Source: Halomonas korlensis
GTDB lineage: Bacteria > Pseudomonadota > Gammaproteobacteria > Pseudomonadales > Halomonadaceae
Length of the DNA stretch: 64,000 nucleotides
Assembly (NCBI RefSeq): GCF_900116705.1
Contig: NZ_FPBP01000009.1
Location: 124,001-188,000 of the forward strand
Direction of reading: 5' to 3'
Shown here: in pieces, positions 1 through 8,672 of the stretch
Layout of the letters: every line of letters begins with the position of its first letter
How positions within the stretch are numbered: position 1 is the stretch's first letter
Made by a program: the position numbers and the translations under genes
The notes under the pieces: generated by a model
What the model was told of the DNA's origin: nothing
The model's database searches: none
What the model saw: only the letters and a program-made list of their open reading frames with translations

Positions 1-255
1 GATCGCGAGGTGATCGAGCGCGCCGGAGTGCTGGCCGGCATGATGGGCCGCTCCATCCAGCAGTTTACTACCGCCCAAGGGCTCAAGGCCGTGCAGGAGG
101 AGGGCATGCAGGTCTACAGCCCGACCCCCGACGAGCTCGCGCAGTTCCGCGAGCAGGCCCAGCCGCCGGTCATCGACTGGCTGGAAGCCGATCTGGGTGA
201 TGAAGCCGAGTGGATCCAGCGTCTGCAGGACGCCGTGGCTGAAGCCACCGAGTGA
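1..255 (+). CDS. TRAP transporter solute-binding protein DctP, C-terminal fragment (5' end outside window)
   Basis: The reading frame is open from base 1 and ends in TGA at 255, giving the last 84 residues of a protein that starts before the window. The segment includes AGMMGRSIQQF and the stretch VYSPTPDELAQF, typical of the C-terminal helices of DctP-type periplasmic binding proteins, which present an organic acid to the membrane permease. The family call rests mostly on position: DctQ and DctM follow at once, so this completes a TRAP set. The ligand-binding residues are outside the window, so no substrate can be named. Confidence 0.8.
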   Translation, partial: DREVIERAGVLAGMMGRSIQQFTTAQGLKAVQEEGMQVYSPTPDELAQFREQAQPPVIDWLEADLGDEAEWIQRLQDAVAEATE

Positions 256-318
256 TCGCTGGCTACGCCGTGCCGCCAGACGGCACGGCGTAGCCCTCTC
301 CCTGGAGGCTCGAGATAC

Positions 319-873
319 ATGGCAGCTATCTTCCAATCATTTCAGCGGCTGGCGGCGAGGGTCTTTGCTGGTGGCGCCGGCCTTTGTATGGCCATGATCT
401 TCCTGATCATCTTTCTCAACGCCGTGGGACGCTACACCCTCGGCAGTTCACTGGCCTGGGGCGACCAGGTGCCGGTCTTCCTGGGAATCTACGGGGTCAT
501 GTTCGGCATGGCGTTGGCCTATCTGCAGGATCGCCACGTGCGCCTGGGGGTGATCGTGGACTTCCTGTCGATACGCCTCCGCGAGGCCCTGTTTTTGCTC
601 GTTGACCTGGCCGTGGTCCTGATCGGGGCGGTACTGGCCTGGTCGGGCTACTTGTTCATGTCCAGCCGCGGTGGCATGAGAATCTCGGGGCTCAACAGCA
701 CTATTCGTAGCCTGCAAGAAGCGACAGGGCTAGAGGTCTTCAACGTGTTCGGCACCATGGCACCCTACCAGTTCGCCATTGTCCTGGGCGGAGGCATGCT
801 TGCCGTGGCCGCGGCACTCAAGTTCATCGAGCGGCTTGGGGCCCTGCGTGCGACGACAGGCGAGGTGCCGTGA
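319..873 (+). CDS. TRAP transporter small permease DctQ
   Basis: This 184-residue protein has four hydrophobic segments, as usual for the small membrane subunit of TRAP transporters, which couples the periplasmic binding protein to the large permease. The segment NAVGRYTLGSSLAWGDQVPVFLGIYGVMFG near residues 35-65 matches the conserved DctQ pattern of a Tyr/Leu-rich loop followed by helix 2. The ATG at 319 follows a CTGGAGGCTCGAG ribosome binding region. The stop codon abuts the ATG of dctM at 874, so translation is likely coupled. The substrate is unknown. Confidence 0.9.
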   Translation: MAAIFQSFQRLAARVFAGGAGLCMAMIFLIIFLNAVGRYTLGSSLAWGDQVPVFLGIYGVMFGMALAYLQDRHVRLGVIVDFLSIRLREALFLLVDLAVVLIGAVLAWSGYLFMSSRGGMRISGLNSTIRSLQEATGLEVFNVFGTMAPYQFAIVLGGGMLAVAAALKFIERLGALRATTGEVP

Positions 874-2145
874 ATGGTCTATCTCATCCTGCTGGTTAGC
901 CTGGCCATCGGCGTACCGGTCGCCTTCGCCATCGTGGCGGCCCTGCTCTACTTCATGGCCGTGGGTGAACTCCCCTACCAGCTCGCCGCTGTGGCCACCC
1001 AGATGTTCTCCGGAATCAACTCCTTTGCCCTGTTGGCAATACCCCTGTTCATCCTGGCCGGGGAGCTGATGAACGAGAGCGGCATCACGGTACGAATCAT
1101 CGCCTTCTCCAAGATCCTGGTCGGAAGGCTCAGGGGCGGACTGGCTCACGTGAATATCTGGGCCTCGGTGATCTTCGCCGGGCTTTCCGGTTCGGCGGTG
1201 GCCGACACCTCGGCGCTGGGGCGGGTGTTCATCCCCGAGATGGAGAAGGAGGGTTATCCCCGTGATTTTGCAGCAGCGCTCACTGCGGCCTCGTCGGTGA
1301 TCGGCCCGATCATTCCTCCTAGTATTCCGGTGATCATCTATGCGCTGATCGTCAGCGGCGTCTCGGTGCCGGCGCTATTTCTGGCGGGTATCGTGCCGGG
1401 CCTCCTGCTGGCCATCTTCCTGTCAGGTTATGTAATGATCTTCGCGGGAAAGTACCAGAAACAGCCGACGGCACTGCCTACCCGAGAAAAGCGCAAGATC
1501 CTGCTTGAAGGGGTTATCCCGTTATTCATGCCGGTATTCGTGGTCGGCTCCATCCTGTTGGGCATTGTCACCCCTACCGAGGCGGCGGCCTTTGCCGTGG
1601 CTTATGCGCTGTTCGTGGGCATGGTGATTTTCCGCAAGATCCATCTCCGCGATCTGCCGAGCATCTTCACGCGCACCATGGTCGACACGGCCGTGATCAT
1701 GATCATTATTTCTGCAGTGGCTGCGGCCAACTGGCTGCTCACCTTCAACCGCGTGCCCAACATGCTCACCGACCTGACGTTGGCCTATATTGCATCGGAA
1801 TGGACCTTCCTCTTGGCAGTAATCGTACTGTTCCTGGTCGCGGGGCTCTTCCTGGAGGGGATTGCCGCCATGCTGGTGCTGGTGCCCATCCTGCACCCCA
1901 TCGCGGTGGGCATGGGGGTGGATCCGGTGCACTTCGGCATCATTGTCATCTTCAATCTGATGGTCGGATTGATCACTCCGCCCATGGGGCTCTGTCTGTT
2001 TGTTGCAGACTCGGTCGCCAATGTGGGGTTGGCGCGGCTGTCGCGGCGAATCCTGCCGCTGTTCCTGGTGGAGCTGCTGGTGTTGTTGATCATTACCTTT
2101 GTGCCGGCCACGGTGACAGGCCTGCCAAGGTTACTGGGCTATTGA
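874..2145 (+). CDS. TRAP transporter large permease DctM
   Basis: This 423-residue, strongly hydrophobic protein has about 11-12 predicted membrane segments. It has the DctM landmarks: an early GINSFALLAIPLFILAGELM segment, the SGSAVADTSALG loop near residue 105, PPSIPVIIYA, and the late LITPPMGLCLFV motif near residue 365. DctM forms the sodium-coupled translocation channel for organic acids. It starts directly after dctQ with no gap and ends 3 bases before the stop of the convergent AEC permease gene, so there is no room for a separate terminator. Confidence 0.93.
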   Translation: MVYLILLVSLAIGVPVAFAIVAALLYFMAVGELPYQLAAVATQMFSGINSFALLAIPLFILAGELMNESGITVRIIAFSKILVGRLRGGLAHVNIWASVIFAGLSGSAVADTSALGRVFIPEMEKEGYPRDFAAALTAASSVIGPIIPPSIPVIIYALIVSGVSVPALFLAGIVPGLLLAIFLSGYVMIFAGKYQKQPTALPTREKRKILLEGVIPLFMPVFVVGSILLGIVTPTEAAAFAVAYALFVGMVIFRKIHLRDLPSIFTRTMVDTAVIMIIISAVAAANWLLTFNRVPNMLTDLTLAYIASEWTFLLAVIVLFLVAGLFLEGIAAMLVLVPILHPIAVGMGVDPVHFGIIVIFNLMVGLITPPMGLCLFVADSVANVGLARLSRRILPLFLVELLVLLIITFVPATVTGLPRLLGY

Positions 2146-2148
2146 TCC

Positions 2149-3096
2149 TTACAGCAGGCCGTAACTTTTCATCAGCCAGATAGCCAGGCTCAGGGTGGCG
2201 AAGGAGCCTAGGGTGCCGATCATCAGGGTGGCGGCGCTGACCCCGGCCAGGCCATAGCGGTGGCCAAGTAGCGGATAAATGCTGATCATCGGAGCGCAGG
2301 CGAACAACACGGCGCCTGTAACCCATACCGGATCCATCGCTGGCATCAACAAGAAGAACACGAGCACCGCCAGGGGATGCAGGATCAGCTTACCTATCAC
2401 GATCTGGCTGACGTCGTTCAGCATGCCGCGCACCTGGAGCCCAAACAGCGTGCCACCGATCACGAACAGCGCCGCCGGCCCGGCGGCATTGGCCAGCATG
2501 TCGATGGCCTTGGCCAAAGGGCTCGGCAAGGCGATTCCGGTCACGGCCAGCAACAAGCCCACCATCAGGCCGACCAGGATGGGATTGCGGACCAGCCTGA
2601 AGAAAGTCTTGCGGGCTACCGTGGCGATGCCGGCGCCGCTCTGGCGACCTGCCTCGGCGAGGATAAGCGCCGCGGGGATGATCAATAGGTTCTCGATCAC
2701 CATGTTCAACGCCAGCAGGACCGCCGCCGGCGAGGCCCCGAGCACCATGGCGGCTACTGGATAGCCGATGAAGCCGCTGTTGGAAGCGGCCATGCCCAGG
2801 GCGTGGATGGCCGCCTCGCTGAGCGACTTGCCCTGCAGAGCCAGTGTCAGCAGCAGGGCGAAGGCGAACACCGCCACCGAGCCCAACCCATAGGCCAGCA
2901 GGTAGTGGGGCTGGAAGACTTCCTCGAGGGGGTTTTCGGTCAGGGCCCGGATCACCAGGGCCGGCAAGGCGAAGTAGAGCACGAAGGTGGCCACGCCCTG
3001 TATCTGCTCTCGATTCAACAGGCGGATACCCATAGCCAGGTAGCCGGCGCCGATCAGCAGGAAGATCGGCGTGGTGATGGCAAGTATCTCAAGCAT
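2149..3096 (-). CDS. AEC-family (auxin efflux carrier/malonate-type) permease
   Basis: The product (315 residues from the ATG at 3096) has about ten hydrophobic helices in two five-helix halves, as in the AEC family that includes MdcF-like malonate carriers. It begins MLEILAITTPIFLLIGAGYLA, the usual AEC N-terminus. The start at 3096 is preferred over an in-frame ATG 18 codons upstream because GGAG lies 7-9 bases before it on the minus strand. The gene is convergent with dctM and reads away from the IclR gene. It probably carries a small carboxylate, but the direction and substrate cannot be read from sequence. Confidence 0.85.
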   Translation of the reverse strand: MLEILAITTPIFLLIGAGYLAMGIRLLNREQIQGVATFVLYFALPALVIRALTENPLEEVFQPHYLLAYGLGSVAVFAFALLLTLALQGKSLSEAAIHALGMAASNSGFIGYPVAAMVLGASPAAVLLALNMVIENLLIIPAALILAEAGRQSGAGIATVARKTFFRLVRNPILVGLMVGLLLAVTGIALPSPLAKAIDMLANAAGPAALFVIGGTLFGLQVRGMLNDVSQIVIGKLILHPLAVLVFFLLMPAMDPVWVTGAVLFACAPMISIYPLLGHRYGLAGVSAATLMIGTLGSFATLSLAIWLMKSYGLL

Positions 3097-3205
3097 GTGG
3101 GTCTCCTTACCCATGTCCGGGCGCGTAGCGCAGGCCGATGTCGCTGGCACCGGTGTTGGAGAGATAGCGGAAGCCGAGAGACTGGTGTTTTAGAAACTGC
3201 ACCCG

Positions 3206-3985
3206 TCAGCTGACATGAGCGCGGATTTGTCGCGCCTTTTCTTGCAGCAGCGGCAGGTACTGGCGGATCAAGGTGTCGAAGTCGATCCGGGCGGCGTTGG
3301 TACTGATGTTGATGGCACCCAGCAGCCTGCCGTTGGCATCAAAGGCCGGTACGGCCACCGAGCGTAATCCGGAGTCGAGCTCCTGATCGGCGATGGCATA
3401 ACCTTGCTGGCGTGCCTTGAGGATGCAGCGCTTGAGCTCGGCCTTGTCGGTGATGGTCTTGTCGGTATATTTCTCGAGGACTACCCGCGCCAGGAAGGTG
3501 TCGAGTTCGGTATCCGGCAACTGGGCCAGCAGCACCCGCCCCATTGAGGTGTGAGCCGCCGGCAGGCGGGTACCCACCGAGAGGGTGATCGCCATCAACC
3601 GGTGGCGAGACGAAGAGCGCGCTACATAGGTGACGTCGTCGCCGTCGAGCACACCCAGCGACGACGACTCGCCACACTCCGCAGTGATGTCCTCGAGCAG
3701 CTGTTGAATCACGCTGCGGTAGTTATTGGAGGAAAGGAAGGCATAGCCGAGGTTCAGCACCTTGGGGGCCAGCTCGAAGTGGCGCTGTTGCTTACGGACA
3801 TAACCCAAGGCATGCAGGGTCAGCAGGAAGCGTCGCGCCCGGGCACGGTTCATACCGGTGCGTGCCGCCACCTCGCTCAGCGTCATCTTCGGGTGGGCCT
3901 CGTCGAAGGCCAGGATGACCTCGAGACCACTGGCCAACGCCGTGACGAAGTCGCGATCTTCCGCCGAAATGGGGTGATCTTCCAC
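3206..3985 (-). CDS. pcaR: IclR-family regulator of the PcaR/PcaU/PobR subgroup
   Basis: The 259-residue protein has an N-terminal winged helix (about residues 15-80, with the recognition stretch MNRARARRFLLTLHALGYV) and a C-terminal IclR effector domain ending in a helix rich in Leu, Gln and Lys. The pattern LNLGYAFLSS followed by a dimer helix and VGTRLPAAHTSMGRVLLA is characteristic of the pca/pob regulators, which respond to 3-oxoadipate, protocatechuate or 4-hydroxybenzoate. Translation starts at a GTG. It is divergent from tctC, and two 15-bp palindromes like PcaR boxes lie between the genes; a third pair lies upstream of pcaDC. This makes PcaR the best call, but a TctCBA-specific relative is possible. 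Confidence 0.78.
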   Translation of the reverse strand: MEDHPISAEDRDFVTALASGLEVILAFDEAHPKMTLSEVAARTGMNRARARRFLLTLHALGYVRKQQRHFELAPKVLNLGYAFLSSNNYRSVIQQLLEDITAECGESSSLGVLDGDDVTYVARSSSRHRLMAITLSVGTRLPAAHTSMGRVLLAQLPDTELDTFLARVVLEKYTDKTITDKAELKRCILKARQQGYAIADQELDSGLRSVAVPAFDANGRLLGAINISTNAARIDFDTLIRQYLPLLQEKARQIRAHVS

Positions 3986-4041
3986 GTTGAATCACTCTTG
4001 CCGATTATTGACTAGACTTGGTGTATCGGAGCGATTGCCAT

Positions 4042-4056
4042 GTTCGCATGGCGAAC
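4042..4056. promoter_or_regulatory. PcaR-type operator, box 1
   Basis: GTTCGCATGGCGAAC is a palindrome with 6-bp arms (GTTCGC/GCGAAC) and a 3-bp centre. It closely resembles the 15-bp site reported for Pseudomonas PcaR (GTTCGATAATCGCAC, from memory). It lies 57 bases upstream of the IclR start and is likely autoregulatory. Confidence 0.65.
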
Positions 4057-4146
4057 TTTAGGTTGCAAGCCCAGCTACTGAGTGCGACTAAGGTCGGGTT
4101 TGATTCGCTCGCCTTCACTAGGTAGGTTTTTTTATGGCGAATTCAT

Positions 4147-4161
4147 GTTCGATAAGCGAAC
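4147..4161. promoter_or_regulatory. PcaR-type operator, box 2 (tctC side)
   Basis: GTTCGATAAGCGAAC has arms GTTCG/CGAAC and matches the PcaR box at most positions. A further half site, GGCGAA, lies 5 bases upstream at 4137-4142. The site ends 37 bases before the tctC ATG, in the likely promoter region. Confidence 0.65.
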
Positions 4162-4198
4162 TAAATATCTGGCTAGTCGCTAAACAAGAGGCACCTCT

Positions 4199-5185
4199 AT
4201 GAATAAAATTATTAATGCAGCATTTTCAGCGGTTTGTGGCGGTGTTCTCGCCCTCACAGTTTCTGTTTCCAGCGCCGTTGCCCAGGAATGGCCGACCGAT
4301 GATATTCGCCTGGTAGTTCCTTATGCCCCGGGCGGCACGACGGATGTATTGTCACGGCGTGTCGCCGATCTTCTCCAGCAAGAGCTCGATGCCAACGTGG
4401 TGGTGGAAAATCGTCCGGGCGCGGGTTCCACCGTGGGCACTGGTCGTCTCGCCCGTGGTGGACGTGATGTCGACCACACCATCCTGATGGCATCACCGGG
4501 ACACACCATCGGTGCCGCTATCTACCCTGACCTGGGCTACGATCCGGTCGAAGATTTCGTCTTCCTGCAAAACATGATCGATATCCCCAACGTCATGGTG
4601 GTGCCCGCAGACAGTCCTTATGAGAGCGTCATCGAATTCGTCGAAGCGGCGAAAGAGGAGAACATGACCTTCAGCCACAGTGGCGTGGGTAGTTCCATTC
4701 ACATGTCCGGCGAGTTGTTCAAGACACTGACCGATACCAACATGACGGCAGTCCCTTTTGCGGGTAGCGGCGCGGCACTTCCGGCACTCTTGGGTGGTGA
4801 TGTGGATGTCTCGTTCGAGAATATGCCCACTGTTCTTTCGCATATCCGCTCGGGTGACTTGCGGGCCCTGGCCGTTACCTCTGCCGAGCGATCCGAGTAC
4901 CTGCCCGATGTGCCTACCCTCTCCGAAATCGGTGAGTATAACCTCGACCAGTTCGTTACCACGGCATGGTTCGGCCTGGTGGCGCATAAATCCTTTCCCG
5001 AAGAAGCACAAAGCGTCATGCAGGATGCGCTGGCCAGGGTCATGGAACGTGAAGAATTCCTGGATTTCGCCGAGCAGCTTGGCGCTGAGCCGGGCCAGGT
5101 CTCTGGTGAAGAGTTCAAGCAATTCATCGCCGACGAAGTAGAGCGTTGGGAAGACGTAGCCCAGCAGGCCGGCATCAGCCAGTGA
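4199..5185 (+). CDS. Tripartite tricarboxylate transporter solute-binding protein TctC (Bug family)
   Basis: The 328-residue precursor starts with a Sec signal peptide (positive start, hydrophobic core to about residue 22, cleavage near SSAVAQ-EW). It then has the Bug-family core: IRLVVPYAPGGTTDVLSRR, where the PGG loop binds the ligand carboxylate, and VVENRPGAGSTVGT. These proteins bind citrate, dicarboxylates or aromatic acids in the periplasm. The ATG at 4199 follows AAGAGG. It is the first gene of tctCBA and is separated from tctB by a hairpin with a T-rich tail. The PcaR-like box upstream suggests induction with the pca genes. The substrate is unknown. Confidence 0.92.
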   Translation: MNKIINAAFSAVCGGVLALTVSVSSAVAQEWPTDDIRLVVPYAPGGTTDVLSRRVADLLQQELDANVVVENRPGAGSTVGTGRLARGGRDVDHTILMASPGHTIGAAIYPDLGYDPVEDFVFLQNMIDIPNVMVVPADSPYESVIEFVEAAKEENMTFSHSGVGSSIHMSGELFKTLTDTNMTAVPFAGSGAALPALLGGDVDVSFENMPTVLSHIRSGDLRALAVTSAERSEYLPDVPTLSEIGEYNLDQFVTTAWFGLVAHKSFPEEAQSVMQDALARVMEREEFLDFAEQLGAEPGQVSGEEFKQFIADEVERWEDVAQQAGISQ

Positions 5186-5210
5186 GCTAGGTAGTCTCCC
5201 ATCAAGCACT

Positions 5211-5245
5211 GAGGCGAGGGCTTGCGTCCTCGCCTCTCTTGTTTT
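5211..5245 (+). terminator. Hairpin with T-rich tail between tctC and tctB
   Basis: A 9-bp perfect stem (GAGGCGAGG/CCTCGCCTC, 5211-5219 and 5228-5236) with an 8-base loop is followed by TCTTGTTTT. It could act as a partial terminator or as 3'-end protection, giving more binding protein than membrane subunits. Confidence 0.7.
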
Positions 5246-5260
5246 CTGGAGAAGGCAGCG

Positions 5261-5767
5261 ATGACTACCTCGGAACCTAAACGCAGGGTGAAGGTAAAGG
5301 ACGCCAGTGACGTGATAGCGGGAGTTGTGCTGTTCGGCTTTTCCGTCGTACTGATCTTTTATCTGGTGCCTAACTATATCAATGAACCACCGATCCTTCA
5401 AAGCCCCATGATGTCGCCTCAATGGCTGCCAAGGATCGTCGGCTGGTTGATATTGGTGTTTTCCATTCTCCTTATCCTTCAGGGCTTGCTGGTGGAAGGC
5501 AGCAACGAGGAGGATGAGCGAACTATCGAGAAAGGCTCGCCGCGACGTTTTGGGCTGATGGTGGTGGCGCTGGCGATATATGTCACCTTGTTCGAGGTCA
5601 TGGGCGCCGTATTCTGCGGCATTCTGGCGACCTTGATCCTTTTTGTGGCGCACCCCGTTCGCACGTGGTGGGTATATAGCCTGGCATTCGTGTTTCCCAT
5701 CGTCGTTACATTCCTGTTCGTAGAAGTCATGAATGTTCCGCTTCCGATGATGCCGTTCTGGTTCTGA
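5261..5767 (+). CDS. Tripartite tricarboxylate transporter small permease TctB
   Basis: The 168-residue protein has four hydrophobic segments separated by a charged loop (about residues 80-95), the normal layout of TctB, the small membrane subunit of TTT systems. An upstream in-frame ATG exists, but the ATG at 5261 follows TGGAGAAGG at good spacing and removes a 13-residue extension without family character. It lies between tctC and tctA. Near the end, VEVMNVPLPMMPFWF resembles the conserved TctB C-terminus (PLPxxPFW). Confidence 0.88.
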   Translation: MTTSEPKRRVKVKDASDVIAGVVLFGFSVVLIFYLVPNYINEPPILQSPMMSPQWLPRIVGWLILVFSILLILQGLLVEGSNEEDERTIEKGSPRRFGLMVVALAIYVTLFEVMGAVFCGILATLILFVAHPVRTWWVYSLAFVFPIVVTFLFVEVMNVPLPMMPFWF

Positions 5768-5794
5768 GTCGCTAATTATTGTTCTGGGTGAACT

Positions 5795-7303
5795 ATGGAA
5801 AACTTTTCGGAAGTCATAGAAATATTCTTTAGCCTGGACAACTTCCTGGCGATAGCCATCGGGGTGGTCATCGGGGTGGTCATCGGCTCCATCCCCGGGC
5901 TGACGGCGACCATGGCGGTGGCGCTGGCTCTGCCCTTCACGTTCTCCATGCAGCCAGTAGCGGCCATCCTGTTGTTGGTGGGTATCTACAAGGGAGGTAT
6001 GTACGGTGGCTCGATCACGGCCATTCTGATAAGAACTCCCGGTTCACCCGCTTCTGCCTGTACCTTGCTGGATGGCTATCCCATGGCCCAGCAGGGCCAT
6101 GCCAAGAAAGCATTGAAGACAGCGCTTTATTCCTCGGTCATCGCCGACTTCATCTCCAATATTGCGTTGATCTTCTTTGCCGCCTACTTGGCCAAGATCG
6201 CCCTGAATTTTGGTGCACCGGAGTTCTTCTGGCTGATCTGCTTTTCTCTTACCATCATCATTTCCCTGGCCAGTGGCTCCATGATCAAGGGCCTGATGGC
6301 CGCCTTGCTGGGCATATTGCTGTCAATGGTGGGACTGGATGATGTCTTCGGTTCCCAGCGCCTTACTTTTGGCAGCTATAACCTGATGGATAGCATCTCC
6401 TTTATTCCCCTGTTGATTGGCCTTTTCGCCATACCGGAGATTATCGAGTTCTACCGTAAGAAAGCAATTCCCCATATCAAGGCCAAGGCGAGCGGTGCTG
6501 GCCTGGCCTTCTCCGAACTCAAGCGTTGTATGAAAAGCATCGTGCGCGGCAGCTTGATCGGCGTGATTATCGGGGCAATTCCCGGAACCGGGGCGACCGC
6601 TGCCGCGTTCATTTCCTATAGTGATGCTCGTCGGCGTTCTCCCAACAAGGCAAACTTTGGAAAAGGCGAGGTGGAAGGCGTGGCTGCAGCCGAGGCCGGT
6701 AATAATGGCGTAGCCGGGGCCACGATGATTCCCCTCTTGTCCTTGGGCATCCCGGGCGATGTTATCACCGCCATCATCCTCGGTGCCTTCATGATCCATG
6801 GGCTGACGCCCGGCCCGCTCATGTTCCAGGAAAACTTGTCGCTGATCTATGCATTGTTCATGGGCATCATGTTCAGCTCAGTCGTCTTGCTGGTGGTGGG
6901 CAATGTGGCCATCAAGTACTTCTCCTTGATTGCCGATATTCCCAAGTCGATTCTTTTTCCCATCGTGTTGATGTTCTGTGTCTACGGCGCTTACGCGGTC
7001 AATAACGACACCTTCGATGTGGGCCTGATGCTGGCCTTCGGGGTGTTGGGTTATGTCTTCAACCGTGCCGCCATACCTGCGGCTCCGTTCTTGATCGGTT
7101 TTATTCTTGGACCCATGTTTGAAGATAATCTGCGTCGCTCTCTGTTGATCGGTTCCAATGACCTTTCTATTTTCGTGCGCGGGCCCATTACCTGGTTCTT
7201 TATCGTATTGACGGTGGGCTCCATACTGTTGGCGATCTACCGCTATTTGTCGACTCGCCGCGAGCTCCGGGCAGGCACTGGAACCGGCGATGAAGCTCCA
7301 TGA
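5795..7303 (+). CDS. Tripartite tricarboxylate transporter large permease TctA
   Basis: The 502-residue protein has about 11-12 membrane segments. Family landmarks are GSIPGLTATMAVALALP near residues 30-47, GMYGGSITAILIRTPGSPAS near 68-88 and, in the second half, IPGTGATAAAFISY plus LGIPGDVITAIILGA. The repeated Gly-Pro-rich loops are the two homologous substrate loops of TctA. It begins 27 bases after tctB and completes the transporter. The following CoA-transferase gene suggests that the imported acid is activated to a CoA-thioester. Confidence 0.93.
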   Translation: MENFSEVIEIFFSLDNFLAIAIGVVIGVVIGSIPGLTATMAVALALPFTFSMQPVAAILLLVGIYKGGMYGGSITAILIRTPGSPASACTLLDGYPMAQQGHAKKALKTALYSSVIADFISNIALIFFAAYLAKIALNFGAPEFFWLICFSLTIIISLASGSMIKGLMAALLGILLSMVGLDDVFGSQRLTFGSYNLMDSISFIPLLIGLFAIPEIIEFYRKKAIPHIKAKASGAGLAFSELKRCMKSIVRGSLIGVIIGAIPGTGATAAAFISYSDARRRSPNKANFGKGEVEGVAAAEAGNNGVAGATMIPLLSLGIPGDVITAIILGAFMIHGLTPGPLMFQENLSLIYALFMGIMFSSVVLLVVGNVAIKYFSLIADIPKSILFPIVLMFCVYGAYAVNNDTFDVGLMLAFGVLGYVFNRAAIPAAPFLIGFILGPMFEDNLRRSLLIGSNDLSIFVRGPITWFFIVLTVGSILLAIYRYLSTRRELRAGTGTGDEAP

Positions 7304-7362
7304 CTCCATGCTTTCCATCGGAACCACACGCCGCGCGAGCACAAGCCAAGGAGGAAATATCG

Positions 7363-8586
7363 ATGGCAGGACCGTTGGCGGGATTGAGGGTACTGGATCT
7401 GAGCCGGGTGATGGCGGGGCCATGGTGCACGCAGAATCTGGCCGATATGGGCGCCGAAGTGATCAAGATCGAGCGACCTGGCCTGGGTGACGATACTCGC
7501 CACTGGGGACCGCCCTGGCTGGCGGACCGGGAGGGCCAACCGACCCAGGAATCTGCCTATTACCTTTCCGCCAACCGCGGCAAGCATTCGGTGACGGTCG
7601 ATATCGGCAAGCCGGAAGGACAGGCGTTGGTACGTGAGCTGGCGGCCCGGAGCGATATTCTGGTGGAGAACTTCAAGAGCGGCGGTCTGGCCCGGAAAGG
7701 GCTTGACTACGACACGTTGGGCACGCTCAACCCCGGCCTGATCTATTGCTCGATTACTGGCTTTGGCCAGACTGGGCCTATGGCCCGGATGGCAGGCTAC
7801 GATTACCTGGTGCAGGCTCAAGGTGGGTTGATGAGCATCACCGGGGTGCCCGATGGGGAGCCAGGTGCGGGGCCTCAGCGTGTCGGCATGGCGGTTGCTG
7901 ACCTGACGACTGGCATGAATGCGACTATCGCTATTCTCGGTGCGCTACATCATCGCAGTCGTACCGGTGAAGGACAGCATATCGACATGGCACTGCTTGA
8001 TGTGCAGGTCAGCTGGTTGGCCAATCAGGCGCTCAACTATTTCTGCAGCGGGACTCCGCCGACTCGCACCGGTGACTACCACCCCAACTTGGTACCCTAT
8101 CAGCCATTTCCTACCGCTGATGGCGAGAAAGTGATCATTGCCATCGGCAATGACAGCCAGTTCGAGCGCTTCTGTACCGCGATAGGCCGTCCTGAGCTTG
8201 CCGTAGATCCACGTTTTGTCACTAATCCCCAGCGGGTCAAGCATCGTCCCGAGCTGATACCGATCATGGTGGAAACCACGCTTTCCAAAGCCAAGGATGA
8301 ATGGATGGAATTGCTGCAGGGAATCGGTGTGCCATGCGGGCCGATCCAGAATATCGCGCAAGTCTTCGACGACCCACAAGTCAAGGCGCGAGGCATGAAA
8401 GTCGAGTTGGAGTCGGAACATGGTCCCGTGCCCGGCGTAGCCAACCCTATCAAGTTTTCCAAGACACGGTTGGAGTATCGAAAGGCGCCGCCACGCTTGG
8501 GAGAAGATACAAATGCGGTGCTGCAACGTCTGCTTGGCAAGGACGCGATGGAAATCGCCGCTCTGCGTGATAAAGGCGTGCTTTAG
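7363..8586 (+). CDS. CaiB/BaiF-type (class III) CoA-transferase
   Basis: The 407-residue protein matches class III CoA-transferases along its length: LAGLRVLDLSRVMAGPWCTQ at the start, GAEVIKIERPG, the NRGKHSVTVD strand and the catalytic Asp at D180 in VGMAVADLTTG. These enzymes move CoA from a donor such as succinyl-CoA to a carboxylic acid through an aspartyl-CoA anhydride. The ATG at 7363 follows AAGGAGG. It lies 59 bases after tctA and probably activates what TctCBA imports. The acceptor could be a dicarboxylate or aromatic acid; nothing in the sequence decides this. Confidence 0.88.
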   Translation: MAGPLAGLRVLDLSRVMAGPWCTQNLADMGAEVIKIERPGLGDDTRHWGPPWLADREGQPTQESAYYLSANRGKHSVTVDIGKPEGQALVRELAARSDILVENFKSGGLARKGLDYDTLGTLNPGLIYCSITGFGQTGPMARMAGYDYLVQAQGGLMSITGVPDGEPGAGPQRVGMAVADLTTGMNATIAILGALHHRSRTGEGQHIDMALLDVQVSWLANQALNYFCSGTPPTRTGDYHPNLVPYQPFPTADGEKVIIAIGNDSQFERFCTAIGRPELAVDPRFVTNPQRVKHRPELIPIMVETTLSKAKDEWMELLQGIGVPCGPIQNIAQVFDDPQVKARGMKVELESEHGPVPGVANPIKFSKTRLEYRKAPPRLGEDTNAVLQRLLGKDAMEIAALRDKGVL

Positions 8587-8672
8587 TATCGGTCGCGGCC
8601 GGTCCCAGTGCTGGGCGCTATTCCGACAGACTGCGCCGCTATCGTTGATCTCCCCGGTGGAACCTAATGTGG

